Source of the DNA: Microbacterium capsulatum
Lineage (GTDB): Bacteria; Actinomycetota; Actinomycetes; Actinomycetales; Microbacteriaceae
DNA length: 64,000 nt
NCBI RefSeq assembly: GCF_030865425.1
Contig: NZ_JAVFCB010000001.1
Span: forward strand, 173,482 to 237,481
Reading direction: 5' to 3'
Shown: one piece after another, positions 32,232 through 43,042 of the stretch
Position numbering within the stretch: position 1 is the stretch's first letter
How the letters are laid out: each line of letters begins with the position of its first letter
Made by a program: the position numbers and the translations under genes
Notes under the pieces: generated by a model
Database searches by the model: none
Seen by the model: only the letters and a program-made list of their open reading frames with translations
What the model was told of the DNA's origin: nothing

Positions 32232-33524
32232 ATGACACCGACCGCCTCCACCCCGCCGACCGGCCCGACCGCCGCACCGCCCGCACCGAGCCTGCTCCGC
32301 ATCGTCGGACTGCCGTACTTCCTCATCGCGTTCGTCGCGCGGCTGCCGTTCGCGATGATGGTCGTCGGCACGCTGACCCTCGTCGTCGCGGCCCGCGGAT
32401 CCCTGTCACTGGGAGGGCTGACCTCCGCCTCGGTGGGCATCGGCACCGCCTGCTTCGGGCCGCTCCTCGGCGCCGCCGCCGATCGGTACGGACAGCGGCG
32501 GGTGCTGGGGATCCTCGCCGTCGCGAACGCGGCCGCCCTCGTCGCGCTCGCCGTCGTCGTGTACTCGCCGGCGCAGGATCCGTTCGTGCTGCTGAGCGCC
32601 TTCGCGATCGGCGCCACCGCCCCGCAGGTCTCGCCGATGTCGCGGTCGCGGCTGGTGATGATCATCGCGGAGCGGATCCCCGCCGGACGTCGCGCCCGGA
32701 CCACCTCGTCGACGATGGCGTACGAGTCCGCCGCAGACGAGACCGTGTTCGTCTTCGGCCCGTTCCTCGCCGGACTCTTCGCGTCGCTCATCGCGCCGTG
32801 GATGCCGCTCGTGATCGCCGCCGCCGTGATCCTCGTCTTCGTCGGCGCGTTCGCGCTGCACCCCAGCGCGTCCCATGTCTCCGTCCACCGCGGCGTCGAC
32901 GGGCGGGCGACGTCGAAGGTCTCCGAGCTCTTCCGGATCCGGCTGCTCGTGGTCGTGGCCGGCATGCTCGGCGTCGGCATCTTCTTCGGCGCCATGCTCA
33001 CCTCGCTCACCGCGTTCATGACCGAGCACGGCAGGGCCGAGGAGGCGGGTCTCCTGTACGGCGCGCTCGGTGTCGGGTCCGCGATCTTCGCGCTCGGGGT
33101 CGCGTTCCTGCCCGCGCGCTTCGCGCTGCCGGCGCGGTGGCTCCTGTTCGCCGGGATCCTCTTCGGCGGCAGCCTGCTGCTGCTCGGGGTGCGGGACGTC
33201 CCGGCCGTGCTCGTCGCGCTCACGGTCATGGGATTCGGCATCGGACCGACCCTCGTCACGCAGTACAGCCTGGGCGCCGCATTCGGGCCCGCCGACCGCT
33301 CCGCGACCGTCATGACGATGCTCGGCGCGGCCATGGTCGTCGGTCAGGCGATCGGCGCCGTGACGACCGGTCAGGTCGCCGACGCGGCCGGCGCCCAGCC
33401 CGCGCTCGTGCTTCCGGTGGTCGCCGCGGGGCTCGTGCTGCTGGCCGGAGCGGGCAACGCCCTCCTCGCCCTGGCGCGTCGTCGCCGGGCCGCCTCCGCC
33501 CGCGTCCCCGATCCGGTTCGTTAG
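32232..33524 (+). CDS. MFS transporter
   Basis: A 430-residue, 12-helix major facilitator with a long Pro/Thr-rich cytoplasmic N-terminus. Motif A is degenerate in the loop after helix 2 (DRYGQRRVLGI). Substrate is unknown; being divergent from the iron-box gene, it may export that pathway's product. ATG 32232 is used; a GTG start at 32148 would add residues overlapping the promoter region. Confidence 0.83.
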   Translation: MTPTASTPPTGPTAAPPAPSLLRIVGLPYFLIAFVARLPFAMMVVGTLTLVVAARGSLSLGGLTSASVGIGTACFGPLLGAAADRYGQRRVLGILAVANAAALVALAVVVYSPAQDPFVLLSAFAIGATAPQVSPMSRSRLVMIIAERIPAGRRARTTSSTMAYESAADETVFVFGPFLAGLFASLIAPWMPLVIAAAVILVFVGAFALHPSASHVSVHRGVDGRATSKVSELFRIRLLVVVAGMLGVGIFFGAMLTSLTAFMTEHGRAEEAGLLYGALGVGSAIFALGVAFLPARFALPARWLLFAGILFGGSLLLLGVRDVPAVLVALTVMGFGIGPTLVTQYSLGAAFGPADRSATVMTMLGAAMVVGQAIGAVTTGQVADAAGAQPALVLPVVAAGLVLLAGAGNALLALARRRRAASARVPDPVR

Positions 33525-33562
33525 CCTGGAGGGGCAATCCCACCCATCGTGAGGAGCGTCCC

Positions 33563-34981
33563 ATGTCCAGCCCACCGCCCACCGCCTCGTTCGTGATCGT
33601 CGCCAACCGGCTCCCGGTCGACCGCGTGCAGGGCCCCGACGGCGAGGAGATCTGGCGACGCTCGCCCGGCGGCCTCGTCGCCGCCCTCGAGGCGGTCATG
33701 CACGATGTCGACGGCGCCTGGGTCGGCTGGCCCGGCCAGGCCGATCTCGAGCTCGCCCCGTTCACGGCCGACGGCATCCGGCTGCTGCCGGTGACGCTCT
33801 CGTCGCGGGAGCTGCAGGACTACTACGAGGGTTTCTCGAACGACACGATCTGGCCGCTGTACCACGACGTGATCTCGCCGCCGCAGTACCACCGCGAGTG
33901 GTGGGAGTCGTACGTGCAGGTCAACCAGCGCTTCGCCGAACGGGCGGCGCGCGCCGCGAGCCAGGACGGCACCGTCTGGGTGCACGACTACCAGCTGCAG
34001 CTCGTGCCGCAGCTGCTGCGCGAGCTCCGCCCCGACCTGACGATCGGCTACTTCCACCACATCCCGTTCCCCGCGCACGGCCTGTACTCGCAGCTGCCGT
34101 GGCGGGATCAGGTCCTGCGCGGACTGCTCGGCGCGGACGTGGTCGGGTTCCAGCGCGGGCAGGACGCGTCGAATTTCCTCACCGCGGTCCGGCGCCGGCT
34201 GCACCTGGACACGAAGGGGACGACGGTCTCGGTCCCCGGGTCCGTCCCGCGCACGGTCGTCGCCCGGGCGTTCCCGATCTCGATCGACACCACCCCGTAC
34301 GTCGAGCTCGCCGCCCGCCCCGACGTCCGCGCCCGCGCGGCGGAGATCCGCGAGGGGCTCGGGCATCCGAAGAAGATCCTGCTCGGCGTCGACCGGCTCG
34401 ACTACACGAAGGGGATCGGCCATCGGATCAAGGCGTTCGGCGAGCTGCTCGATCAGGGCACGCTCTCGGTCGAGGACGTGACCCTCGTGCAGGTCGCCAG
34501 CCCCAGCCGGGAGCGGGTCGACGCGTACGCGCAGCTCCGCGACGAGATCGAGCTCGCGGTCGCGCGCATCAACGGGGACCACGACACGGTGGAGCACACC
34601 GCGATCCGCTACCTGCACCAGGGATACCCGCGGGAGGAGATGGTCGCGCTGTACCTCGCGGCCGACGCGATGCTCGTCACCGCGCTGCGGGACGGCATGA
34701 ACCTCGTGGCGAAGGAGTACGTCGCGACCCGCGGCGATCACCGCGGCGTGCTCGTGCTCAGCGAGTTCACCGGCGCGGCGGACGAGCTGAAGCAGGCGAT
34801 CCAGGTCAACCCGCACGACATCGAGGGGCTCAAGGACGCCATCATGCGGGCCGTGGCGATGCCCGCGAGCGAGCAGTCCCGGCGCATGCGCGCGCTGCGC
34901 AAACGGGTGCTGGAGAACGACGTGAATGCGTGGTCGCACGAGTTCCTCGTGGCCCTCGACGCGGTGCGGAGGACGCGATGA
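33563..34981 (+). CDS. otsA: Trehalose-6-phosphate synthase
   Basis: A GT20 glycosyltransferase that joins UDP- or ADP-glucose to glucose-6-phosphate. The 472-residue protein shows VIVANRLPVDR, WVHDYQLQLVPQLLR, GYFHHIPFP, LLGVDRLDYTKGI, and DGMNLVAKEY with LVLSEFTGAA. The start at 33563 follows GTGAGGAGCGTCCC. It overlaps otsB by 4 nt (ATGA), forming the OtsAB trehalose pathway for osmotic and desiccation stress. Confidence 0.96.
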   Translation: MSSPPPTASFVIVANRLPVDRVQGPDGEEIWRRSPGGLVAALEAVMHDVDGAWVGWPGQADLELAPFTADGIRLLPVTLSSRELQDYYEGFSNDTIWPLYHDVISPPQYHREWWESYVQVNQRFAERAARAASQDGTVWVHDYQLQLVPQLLRELRPDLTIGYFHHIPFPAHGLYSQLPWRDQVLRGLLGADVVGFQRGQDASNFLTAVRRRLHLDTKGTTVSVPGSVPRTVVARAFPISIDTTPYVELAARPDVRARAAEIREGLGHPKKILLGVDRLDYTKGIGHRIKAFGELLDQGTLSVEDVTLVQVASPSRERVDAYAQLRDEIELAVARINGDHDTVEHTAIRYLHQGYPREEMVALYLAADAMLVTALRDGMNLVAKEYVATRGDHRGVLVLSEFTGAADELKQAIQVNPHDIEGLKDAIMRAVAMPASEQSRRMRALRKRVLENDVNAWSHEFLVALDAVRRTR

Positions 34982-35802
34982 CCCGGGACTGGATCCCCGG
35001 TGCGCCCGACGAGGCGCTCGCCGCGCTCGCCCGCACGCCGCGGTTGCTGGTGGCGCTCGATTTCGACGGCACGGTCTCACCGCACGTGAGCGATCCGATG
35101 ACGGCGCGGGCCCTGCCCGACGCGGTCCGGGCCGTCGCCCGGCTTTCCGCGCTGCCCGGCACGTCCGTCGCCTACGTCTCCGGGCGCAGCCTGCACGACC
35201 TGCGCGAGATCGCGGAGCACGACGACGCGTCGCCCGTGCTGCTGGCGGGCTCGCACGGCGCGCAGTACTGGTTCCCCGACACGGGCGAGGAGACCGACCT
35301 GAGCACCGCTCCCGCCGACCGGGCCGAGGTGATCGACGAACTGCGCACGCTCATCGCGGACCTGGACGGCGTCGTCTACGAACCGAAGACGTTCGGGTTC
35401 GGGGTGCACACCCGCACCGCCGCGCCCGGACAGGAGGAGCTCGCCTTCATCCGCGTGGAGAAGTGGGCGCCGCGGCGGATCCCGTCCTGGCGGCGGAGGA
35501 CCGGGCACCATCTGCGCGAGTTCTCCTGGCGGGACGAAGGCAAGGACGTCGCGCTCGCGCGTCTGCGCGGGCACGTCGACGCCACGGCCGTGCTCTTCGC
35601 CGGTGACGACGTGACCGACGAGGACGGCATGCGCGCGCTCGGATCCGAGGACCTGGGCGTGCGGATCGGCGGGGGAGACACCGCCGCGGCGCTGCGGGTG
35701 GCGGATCCCGCCCAGCTCGCCGGATTCCTGTCCGCGCTCGCCGATCTCCGCGCCGCCTCGCCGGGCGGAGGCCCGGCGGCGCCCGAGGCCGCCGGGCAAT
35801 AG
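34978..35802 (+). CDS. otsB: Trehalose-6-phosphate phosphatase
   Basis: A 274-residue HAD phosphatase that removes phosphate from trehalose-6-phosphate. Motif I is ALDFDGTVSP, motif II is VSGRS, and motif IV is FAGDDVTDEDGM. It is coupled to otsA by ATGA. The C-terminus is a Gly/Pro/Ala-rich tail. Confidence 0.94.
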   Translation: MTRDWIPGAPDEALAALARTPRLLVALDFDGTVSPHVSDPMTARALPDAVRAVARLSALPGTSVAYVSGRSLHDLREIAEHDDASPVLLAGSHGAQYWFPDTGEETDLSTAPADRAEVIDELRTLIADLDGVVYEPKTFGFGVHTRTAAPGQEELAFIRVEKWAPRRIPSWRRRTGHHLREFSWRDEGKDVALARLRGHVDATAVLFAGDDVTDEDGMRALGSEDLGVRIGGGDTAAALRVADPAQLAGFLSALADLRAASPGGGPAAPEAAGQ

Positions 35803-36256
35803 ACTGCTCCCATGCCCCTGACGCACGGATCCGACCGTCCGTCGGTCCCGCGTGCCGTGGGGGCGACTCACCCCACCGTGCCCGTCCCCGACGGGGCCAC
35901 GGCGGATCATGCGTTAGGCTGGTCGCACGTTCGAACCGTGATCGGCACAACCGGATCCCGGATCGGACGCAGAGCTCCGGCCGTCTTTCCGACCGCCGGG
36001 CGCGATGGTGATCTGAATCGGGTCGATATCGCGGCTCGCGCTCTCGACTCACTCGTCGGGGAGCCAGAGCCGGGCTCCAGCCGTCGAGGCGTGTTCCGAC
36101 GAGCCGAGCCGTCCTCTCCGCGCTGCACCCGAGGCGTTCCAGCCCAGCATCCCCGACCCGCGCGCTCCGCCCCTGGCGGACCCGGTCGGGAAGTCGTCCG
36201 CGACGGGGCCCCGCTCCGCCGCTTCCGCCGATCGTTCACCACCGCAAGGATCACTC
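35803..36256 (+). other. Long leader of the ilvBNC operon
   Basis: This 454-bp stretch separates otsB from ilvB. A TAGACT box (35800-35805) lies 6 nt before ATG 35812, and a second -10-like TTAGGCT lies near 35913. The minimal frame ATG-GTG-ATC-TGA (36005-36016) encodes Met-Val-Ile, of possible interest in a branched-chain leader. No ribosome-binding riboswitch was recognised. Confidence 0.5.
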
Positions 36257-36267
36257 ATGACCGCTGA
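35812..36267 (+). CDS. Possible leaderless leader ORF upstream of ilvB
   Basis: An open frame of 151 codons spans the whole ilvB leader and overlaps the ilvB start by 11 nt. Its ATG is exactly 6 nt after TAGACT, the same arrangement as nine other genes here. The product is Arg/Pro-rich and shows no domain, so it may be translated only for regulation, or not at all. Confidence 0.25.
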   Translation: MPLTHGSDRPSVPRAVGATHPTVPVPDGATADHALGWSHVRTVIGTTGSRIGRRAPAVFPTAGRDGDLNRVDIAARALDSLVGEPEPGSSRRGVFRRAEPSSPRCTRGVPAQHPRPARSAPGGPGREVVRDGAPLRRFRRSFTTARITHDR

Positions 36268-38059
36268 CACCGCACCAGCCGTCCCGCGTCCGCCCGCCCG
36301 CCCGGCGGCGGCGCCCGTCCTCACCGGCGCTCAGGCCGTCGTCCGCTCCCTCGAGCTGCTCGGCGTCACCGACGTGTTCGGCATTCCCGGCGGCGCGATC
36401 ATGGAGGTCTACGACCCGCTGCTCGACTCCACGGAGCTGCGCCACATCCTCGTCCGTCACGAGCAGGGCGGCGGCCACGCCGCCGAGGGCTACGCCACGG
36501 CGTCCGGCAAGGTGGGCGTGACGATCGCCACCTCCGGTCCCGGCGCGACGAACCTCGTCACCGCGATCGCGGACGCGTACATGGACTCGATCCCGATCGT
36601 CGCGATCACCGGGCAGGTGTTCTCGACCCTGATGGGCACCGACGCGTTCCAGGAGGCCGACATCGTCGGCATCACGATGCCCGTCACCAAGCACTCGATC
36701 CTGGTCAAGCGGCCCGAGGACATCCCCGGCGCGATCGCCGCCGCGTTCGAGGTCGCCAGCACCGGCCGCCCCGGCCCGGTGCTCGTGGACATCACCAAGG
36801 ACGCGCAGAAGGCCAGCGCTCCGTTCGTGTGGCCGCCGAAGTACGACCTGCCCGGCTACCGCCCGGTGACCAAGGCGCACGGCAAGCAGATCCAGGCCGC
36901 GGCGACCCTGCTCGCGGAGGCGAAGAAGCCCGTGCTGTACGTGGGCGGCGGCATCATCCGCGGCAACGCGTCGAAGGAGCTGAAGGAGCTCGCCGAGACC
37001 ACGGGCGCTCCCGTCGTCACCACGCTGATGGCGCGCGGCGCGTTCCCCGACTCGCACCCGCAGCACGTCGGCATGCCCGGCATGCACGGCACGGTCCCCG
37101 CCGTGCTCGCGCTGCAGGAGGCCGACCTGCTCGTCGCGCTGGGCACCCGGTTCGACGACCGCGTGACCGGCAAGGCCGAGCTGTTCGCCCCGAACGCCAA
37201 GGTCGTGCACGTCGACATCGACCCGGCCGAGATCTCCAAGATCCGCACGGCGGACGTGCCGATCGTCGGCGGCGTGCGCGAGGTCCTCACCGACCTCGAG
37301 GTCGCCTTCCGCGGCCTCACCGGTGGCGCCCAGGGCGACATCGAGGAGTGGTGGGCGTACCTCGACGGTCTGCGCAGCGAGTTCCCGCTCGGGTTCACGC
37401 CGCCCGAGGACGGCCTGCTCTCCCCGCAGCACGTGATCCAGCGGATCGGCGAGCTCACCGGACCCGAGGCCGTGTACGCGGCCGGCGTCGGCCAGCACCA
37501 GATGTGGGCGGCGCAGTTCATCAAGTACGAGCGCCCGAACTCCTGGCTGAACTCCGGCGGCGCCGGCACCATGGGCTACGCGGTCCCCGCCGCCATGGGC
37601 GCCAAGGTCGCCGAGCCCGACCGCGTGGTCTGGGCGATCGACGGCGACGGCTGCTTCCAGATGACCAACCAGGAGCTCGCGACCTGCGTCATCAACGAGA
37701 TCCCGATCAAGGTCGCGATCATCAACAACTCCTCGCTCGGCATGGTGCGCCAGTGGCAGACCCTGTTCTACGACGGCCGCCACTCGAACACCGACCTGAA
37801 CACCGGGCACGGGACGATCCGGATCCCCGACTTCGTCAAGCTCGCCGAGGCGTACGGCTGCCTCGCGATCCGCGTCGAGAAGGAGGAGGAGATCGACGCC
37901 GCGATCACGCTCGCCCTCGAGACGAACGACCGTCCCGTCGTGATCGACTTCGTCGTGAGCGCCGACGCGATGGTCTGGCCGATGGTGCCCCAGGGCGTCA
38001 GCAACAGCTACATCCAGTACGCGCGCGACCACGCGCCCGCCTTCGACGAGGAGGACTGA
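36257..38059 (+). CDS. ilvB: Acetolactate synthase large subunit
   Basis: A 600-residue ThDP- and FAD-dependent enzyme making acetolactate and acetohydroxybutyrate for valine, leucine and isoleucine. It shows EVYDPLLDS, the catalytic glutamate in [15 protein letters not shown], and the ThDP motif [29 protein letters not shown] split over residues 460-490. First gene of ilvBNC, 3 nt before ilvN. Probably feedback-inhibited through IlvN. Confidence 0.97.
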   Translation: MTADTAPAVPRPPARPAAAPVLTGAQAVVRSLELLGVTDVFGIPGGAIMEVYDPLLDSTELRHILVRHEQGGGHAAEGYATASGKVGVTIATSGPGATNLVTAIADAYMDSIPIVAITGQVFSTLMGTDAFQEADIVGITMPVTKHSILVKRPEDIPGAIAAAFEVASTGRPGPVLVDITKDAQKASAPFVWPPKYDLPGYRPVTKAHGKQIQAAATLLAEAKKPVLYVGGGIIRGNASKELKELAETTGAPVVTTLMARGAFPDSHPQHVGMPGMHGTVPAVLALQEADLLVALGTRFDDRVTGKAELFAPNAKVVHVDIDPAEISKIRTADVPIVGGVREVLTDLEVAFRGLTGGAQGDIEEWWAYLDGLRSEFPLGFTPPEDGLLSPQHVIQRIGELTGPEAVYAAGVGQHQMWAAQFIKYERPNSWLNSGGAGTMGYAVPAAMGAKVAEPDRVVWAIDGDGCFQMTNQELATCVINEIPIKVAIINNSSLGMVRQWQTLFYDGRHSNTDLNTGHGTIRIPDFVKLAEAYGCLAIRVEKEEEIDAAITLALETNDRPVVIDFVVSADAMVWPMVPQGVSNSYIQYARDHAPAFDEED

Positions 38060-38062
38060 TCC

Positions 38063-38572
38063 ATGTCCACGCATGTCCTGAGCCTCCTCGTGGAGGACAC
38101 CCCGGGTATCCTGACCCGCGTCGCCGGCCTGTTCGCGCGCCGCGGCTTCAACATCGAGTCCCTCGCGGTGGGCGTGACCGAGGTTCCGGGGATCTCCCGG
38201 ATCACGGTGGTCGTCGACGTCGAGGACCTCCCGCTCGAGCAGGTGACCAAGCAGCTGAACAAGCTGATCAACGTCATCAAGATCGTCGAGCTCGAGCAGA
38301 GCGCGTCCGTGCAGCGCGAGCACATGCTCATCAAGGTCCGCACCGACAACAACACCCGGTCGAACGTGCTCGAGGTGGTCAGCCTTTTCCGCGCGTCGGT
38401 CGTCGACTACGCGCCCGAGGCGCTCGTCGTCGAGGTCACCGGCGACAAGGGCAAGGTCGAGGCGCTGCTGAAGGCCCTCGAGCCGTTCGGGATCAAGGAG
38501 CTCGCCCAGTCGGGCCTGCTCGCGATCGGCCGCGGCGGCAAGAGCATCACCGAGCGCGTCCTGCGCAGCTGA
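38063..38572 (+). CDS. ilvN: Acetolactate synthase small (regulatory) subunit
   Basis: A 169-residue regulatory subunit with an N-terminal ACT domain (HVLSLLVEDTPGILTRVAGL, NIESLAVG) that binds valine, and a C-terminal ACT-like domain. It follows ilvB by 3 nt. Confidence 0.96.
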   Translation: MSTHVLSLLVEDTPGILTRVAGLFARRGFNIESLAVGVTEVPGISRITVVVDVEDLPLEQVTKQLNKLINVIKIVELEQSASVQREHMLIKVRTDNNTRSNVLEVVSLFRASVVDYAPEALVVEVTGDKGKVEALLKALEPFGIKELAQSGLLAIGRGGKSITERVLRS

Positions 38573-38581
38573 CCTGACATC

Positions 38582-39695
<1,114 letters not shown>

Positions 39696-39766
39696 CCTCG
39701 ACGTAGTCCCGGAGGACTGTGCTGGTCGGGCCGCAGGGCGGCCGCCGGCCCTTCGGGCCTGGGTCG

Positions 39767-40260
39767 AGGGCTCGGCCGCGCGCTGATCCTTCGAGTTCCG
39801 CAGAACGGGCGTCCCTTCGGGGGCGCCCGTTCTCGCGTCCGGCTCGGTCGTTGAGCGAGCCCCGAGCGCAGCGAGGAGCGAGACGAAACGCGGTTTCTCG
39901 CAGGAGTGCCGCGTTTCGTCTCGGTCGCCTGCGGCGTCCTCGCTCAACGACCCCGGAAGGGAGGGCTCGGCCGCGCGCTGATCCTTCGAGTTCCGCAGAA
40001 CGGGCGTCCCTTCGGGGGCGCCCGTTCTCGTGTCTGGCTCGGTCGTTGAGCGAGCCCCGAGCGCAGCGAGGAGCGAGACGAAACGCGGTTTCTCGCAGGA
40101 GTGCCGCGTTTCGTCTCGGTCGCCTGCGGCGTCCTCGCTCAACGACCCCTGAGGGGAGGGCTCGGCCGCGCGCTGATCGTTCTCGCGTCCGCCTCGGTCG
40201 TTGAGCGAGCCCCGAGCGCAGCGAGGAGCGAGACGAAACGCGGTTTCTCGCTCGACGACC
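39767..40260. repeat. 195-bp tandem repeat, two full copies and one partial, after ilvC
   Basis: Units begin at 39767, 39962 and 40157, a period of exactly 195 bp. Each full unit contains a terminator-like hairpin (GAACGGGCG at 39803-39811 with CGCCCGTTC at 39824-39832) and a long palindrome bounded by GGTCGTTGAGCGAG (39846) and CTCGCTCAACGACC (39939-39952). Inside it, CGAGACGAAACGCGG pairs with CCGCGTTTCGTCTCG. The third unit has lost its terminator segment and most of its right arm. The region 39696-40290 holds no credible gene. Confidence 0.88.
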
Positions 40261-40290
40261 CGGAGGGGATGGGCGGGCGGATAGGCGGGC

Positions 40291-41415
40291 TCAGGCCGGG
40301 AAGGCGACGCCCTCGCCGACGACGCGCAACGCGATCCGCTGGCCGGGGCGGGCGAGCGCGGCGTTGGCGTGCCGGATCGTGATGGTCGGCGGGACGGGAT
40401 CGAGTCGGGGATCCATGCCGGCGCGGGGCTCCAGGCGGATCCGCGCCGAGGTCTCCGAGCCGAAGTACACGCCGTCCTCGACCGTCGCGCGGATGGGGGA
40501 GTCCGCGACCAGCTGCACCTGTTCGGGGCGCAGCATGAGCTGCACGCGGCCCTGCGCCGGGGGATTGCGTACGGGCACGTAGCCGAGGGCGCACGAGGCG
40601 AGGGAGCCGTCCAGCCAGGCGTCCAGGACGATCGCGTCGCCGAGGAACTCCGCGACGCCGCGGTCCATCGGGCGGGTGTACACGACGAACGGGTGCCCGG
40701 TCTGGACCAGGCGGCCGTCGCGCATCACGGCGACCTGGTCCGCGAAGCTGAGCGCCTCGGACTGGTCGTGCGTGACGAGGATCGTCGTCGTCCCGGCGTC
40801 GGTGAGGATCCGCGCGACCGCCTCCCTCGTCGCCGCGCGCAGGCCCGTGTCCAGCGCCGAGAACGGCTCGTCCAGCAGCATCAGCTGCGGCTCGCGGGCG
40901 AGCGCCCGGGCGATGGCGACCCGCTGCTGCTGGCCGCCGGAGAGCTGGTCGGGGCGACGGTCCGCGGCGTCCTGCGGCAGCGACACGAGATCCAGCAGCT
41001 CGGCGATGCGCGCGCGGCGGGCGTCGCGACCCATGTCCTCGAGTCCGAACGCGATGTTGCGCGCGACCGTCAGGTGCGGGAACAGGCCGCCGTCCTGCGT
41101 GACATAGCCGATGTCGCGGCGGTGCACCGGCACCCACGCGTCCGGGCCGGCGACCCGGACCGAGCCCAGCACGACCTCGCCGCTGTCCGGGCGCTCGAAG
41201 CCCGCGATGATCCGCAGCAGCGTGGTCTTGCCCGATCCGGAGGCGCCGACGACAGCCGTGATGCCGCCGTGCTGCACCGCGAGATCGACGCCGTGCAGCA
41301 CGCGGCGGCTGCCGTACGAGGCGGTGACGCCGGCGACCTGCAGGTGCGCGGTGGGGAGCGGGCCCGTGCCGGGGGAGGGCACGGCGCCGAGGGATCCGAG
41401 GTTGTGCGCGGTCAT
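40291..41415 (-). CDS. ABC transporter ATP-binding protein, ferric-iron type
   Basis: A 374-residue ATPase: Walker A GASGSGKTT (about 49-57), signature LSGGQQQRVAIARAL, Walker B LMLLDEPFSALD, then a C-terminal TOBE-like domain. It energises the ferric-iron importer with the permease and binding protein encoded upstream. ATG 41415 overlaps the permease stop by 4 nt. The frame continuing to 42786 is antisense-like within the permease gene. Confidence 0.92.
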   Translation of the reverse strand: MTAHNLGSLGAVPSPGTGPLPTAHLQVAGVTASYGSRRVLHGVDLAVQHGGITAVVGASGSGKTTLLRIIAGFERPDSGEVVLGSVRVAGPDAWVPVHRRDIGYVTQDGGLFPHLTVARNIAFGLEDMGRDARRARIAELLDLVSLPQDAADRRPDQLSGGQQQRVAIARALAREPQLMLLDEPFSALDTGLRAATREAVARILTDAGTTTILVTHDQSEALSFADQVAVMRDGRLVQTGHPFVVYTRPMDRGVAEFLGDAIVLDAWLDGSLASCALGYVPVRNPPAQGRVQLMLRPEQVQLVADSPIRATVEDGVYFGSETSARIRLEPRAGMDPRLDPVPPTITIRHANAALARPGQRIALRVVGEGVAFPA

Positions 41416-42935
41416 GCACTCTCCGGCTTCGAGGGGATGGACTCGTCCACGGGCGCGCCTGCCGTCGAGGCGCGCGCGGACTCGCGGAAGAGCAGGTAGG
41501 TCATCGGTGCGGACAGCAGGATCAGCAGGGTCGCGTACGGCGCGGCGCCCGCGAAGTCGATCTCGCTCGAAAGGCTCCAGAACTGGGTCGCGAGTGTCTG
41601 CACGCCGATCGGCGAGAGCAGCAGGGTCGCGGTGAGTTCTCCGGCGACGGCGAGGAACACCATCGCCAGGGCCGCCGCAGTCGCCGGCGCGACCAGCCGC
41701 AGGGTGACGCCGATGAACGCGCGCAGCGGCCGGCGGCCGAGGGCCTGCGCGGCCTCCTCCAGGCTCTGCGGCGCCTGCGCGATCCCGGCCTGCAGCGGCA
41801 CGAGCGCCCGCGGCAGGAACAGCAGCGCGTACGCGATGAGCAGCAGGGCTGTGGTCTGATACAGGGCCGGCACGAACAACAGCGAGACCGTGACCAGCGC
41901 GAGCGCGAGCACGATGCCGGGCATCGAGCTCGTGATGTAGTTCGTCCGCTCCAGCAGCCGGCTGAGCGCACCGGGGCGGCGGACCGCGAGCCACGACAAC
42001 GGGAACGCGGCGATCACGGTGACGACCCCGCCGCCGAGAGCGAGGCCGAGGGTCTGCAGGAGGGTCGGCACGAGCTCGCCCACCCGCCAGACCGCCGCGC
42101 CGCCGTGCACGAGCCAGCCGCCGATCACGACGGCGGGGACGCCGAGCGCCGCGATCCCCAGGGCGAGCAGCGCGAGCTGCGTCGGGACCTGCCAGCCGCG
42201 CAGCCGGATCCGCTGCGGCGGCGCCGGGGTGCCTGACCCGATCCGGGCGTACCGGGCCCGCCCGCGGGCACGGCTCTCCAGCACGAGCAGCGCGAGGCAG
42301 AGCAGCATCAGGACGCCCGACAGCATGCTGCCGGCCGAGCCGTTGAACGTGGACCGGTACTGGTCCATGATCGCGGTCGTGAACGTGTCGAAGCGGATCA
42401 GCGCGAACGCGCCGTACTCGCTGAGCAGGTGCAGTCCCACGAGCAGCGCCCCGCCGAGCAGAGCGAGGCGCAGCTGGGGCAGCACGGTTCCGAAGAACAC
42501 CCGCACCGGGCCGCGCCCGAGGCTCGCCGCCGCCTGCTCCAGGGCCGGATCGAGGCGGTTGAGCGCCGCGCGCACCGGCAGGTAGACCAGCGGGAAGTAC
42601 GACAGGGTCGCGAGCAGCACGCCGGATCCGAGCCCCGCCAGCGACGGGATCGCCGACACCCACGCGTAGGAGTTCACGAACGCCGGGATCGCGAGCGGCA
42701 TCGCGAGCACCGCGCCCCAGGCACCGGCGCCGGAGAGCGAGGTGCGCTCGACGAGCCAGGCGCCGCCCACGCCGATCACCGCGCACAGCGGCACGGTGAT
42801 GACGACCAGCAGCACCGTGTTCGTCAGCAGCTCGCCGACGCGCGGCCGGAAGATCAGCGCGGCCGACGCGGACCAGCCGATCCCGGCGGCGGTTCCGACG
42901 ACGAACAGCAGCGGCAGCAGGGAGAGCAGGGCCAC
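41412..42935 (-). CDS. ABC transporter permease, ferric-iron (FbpB) type
   Basis: A 507-residue fused double permease with about 12 helices and two EAA loops (LEQAAASLGRGPVRVFF and LEEAAQALGRRPLRAF). The only usual start is GTG 42935, which falls in the middle of the first hydrophobic stretch. In frame upstream, an ATC at 43001-43003 would give an ideal N-terminus (ITTTTATRRADGAQRLRPPF then the helix), as if an ATG had mutated. The true N-terminus is therefore uncertain. Confidence 0.88.
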   Translation of the reverse strand: MALLSLLPLLFVVGTAAGIGWSASAALIFRPRVGELLTNTVLLVVITVPLCAVIGVGGAWLVERTSLSGAGAWGAVLAMPLAIPAFVNSYAWVSAIPSLAGLGSGVLLATLSYFPLVYLPVRAALNRLDPALEQAAASLGRGPVRVFFGTVLPQLRLALLGGALLVGLHLLSEYGAFALIRFDTFTTAIMDQYRSTFNGSAGSMLSGVLMLLCLALLVLESRARGRARYARIGSGTPAPPQRIRLRGWQVPTQLALLALGIAALGVPAVVIGGWLVHGGAAVWRVGELVPTLLQTLGLALGGGVVTVIAAFPLSWLAVRRPGALSRLLERTNYITSSMPGIVLALALVTVSLLFVPALYQTTALLLIAYALLFLPRALVPLQAGIAQAPQSLEEAAQALGRRPLRAFIGVTLRLVAPATAAALAMVFLAVAGELTATLLLSPIGVQTLATQFWSLSSEIDFAGAAPYATLLILLSAPMTYLLFRESARASTAGAPVDESIPSKPESA

Positions 42936-43042
42936 GACGACACCGGCGGCGACGACTCCCCAGGAGGAGGCGCCAAAGGGCGGCCGGAGCCGTTGCGCTC
43001 CGTCCGCCCTTCGGGTAGCGGTCGTGGTGGTGATCTCGTGTC

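Noticed and set aside
39767..40260. Possible CRISPR array
   Set aside because: Repeat unit is 195 bp with no short repeat/spacer alternation and no cas genes. No CRISPR array was seen anywhere in the window.
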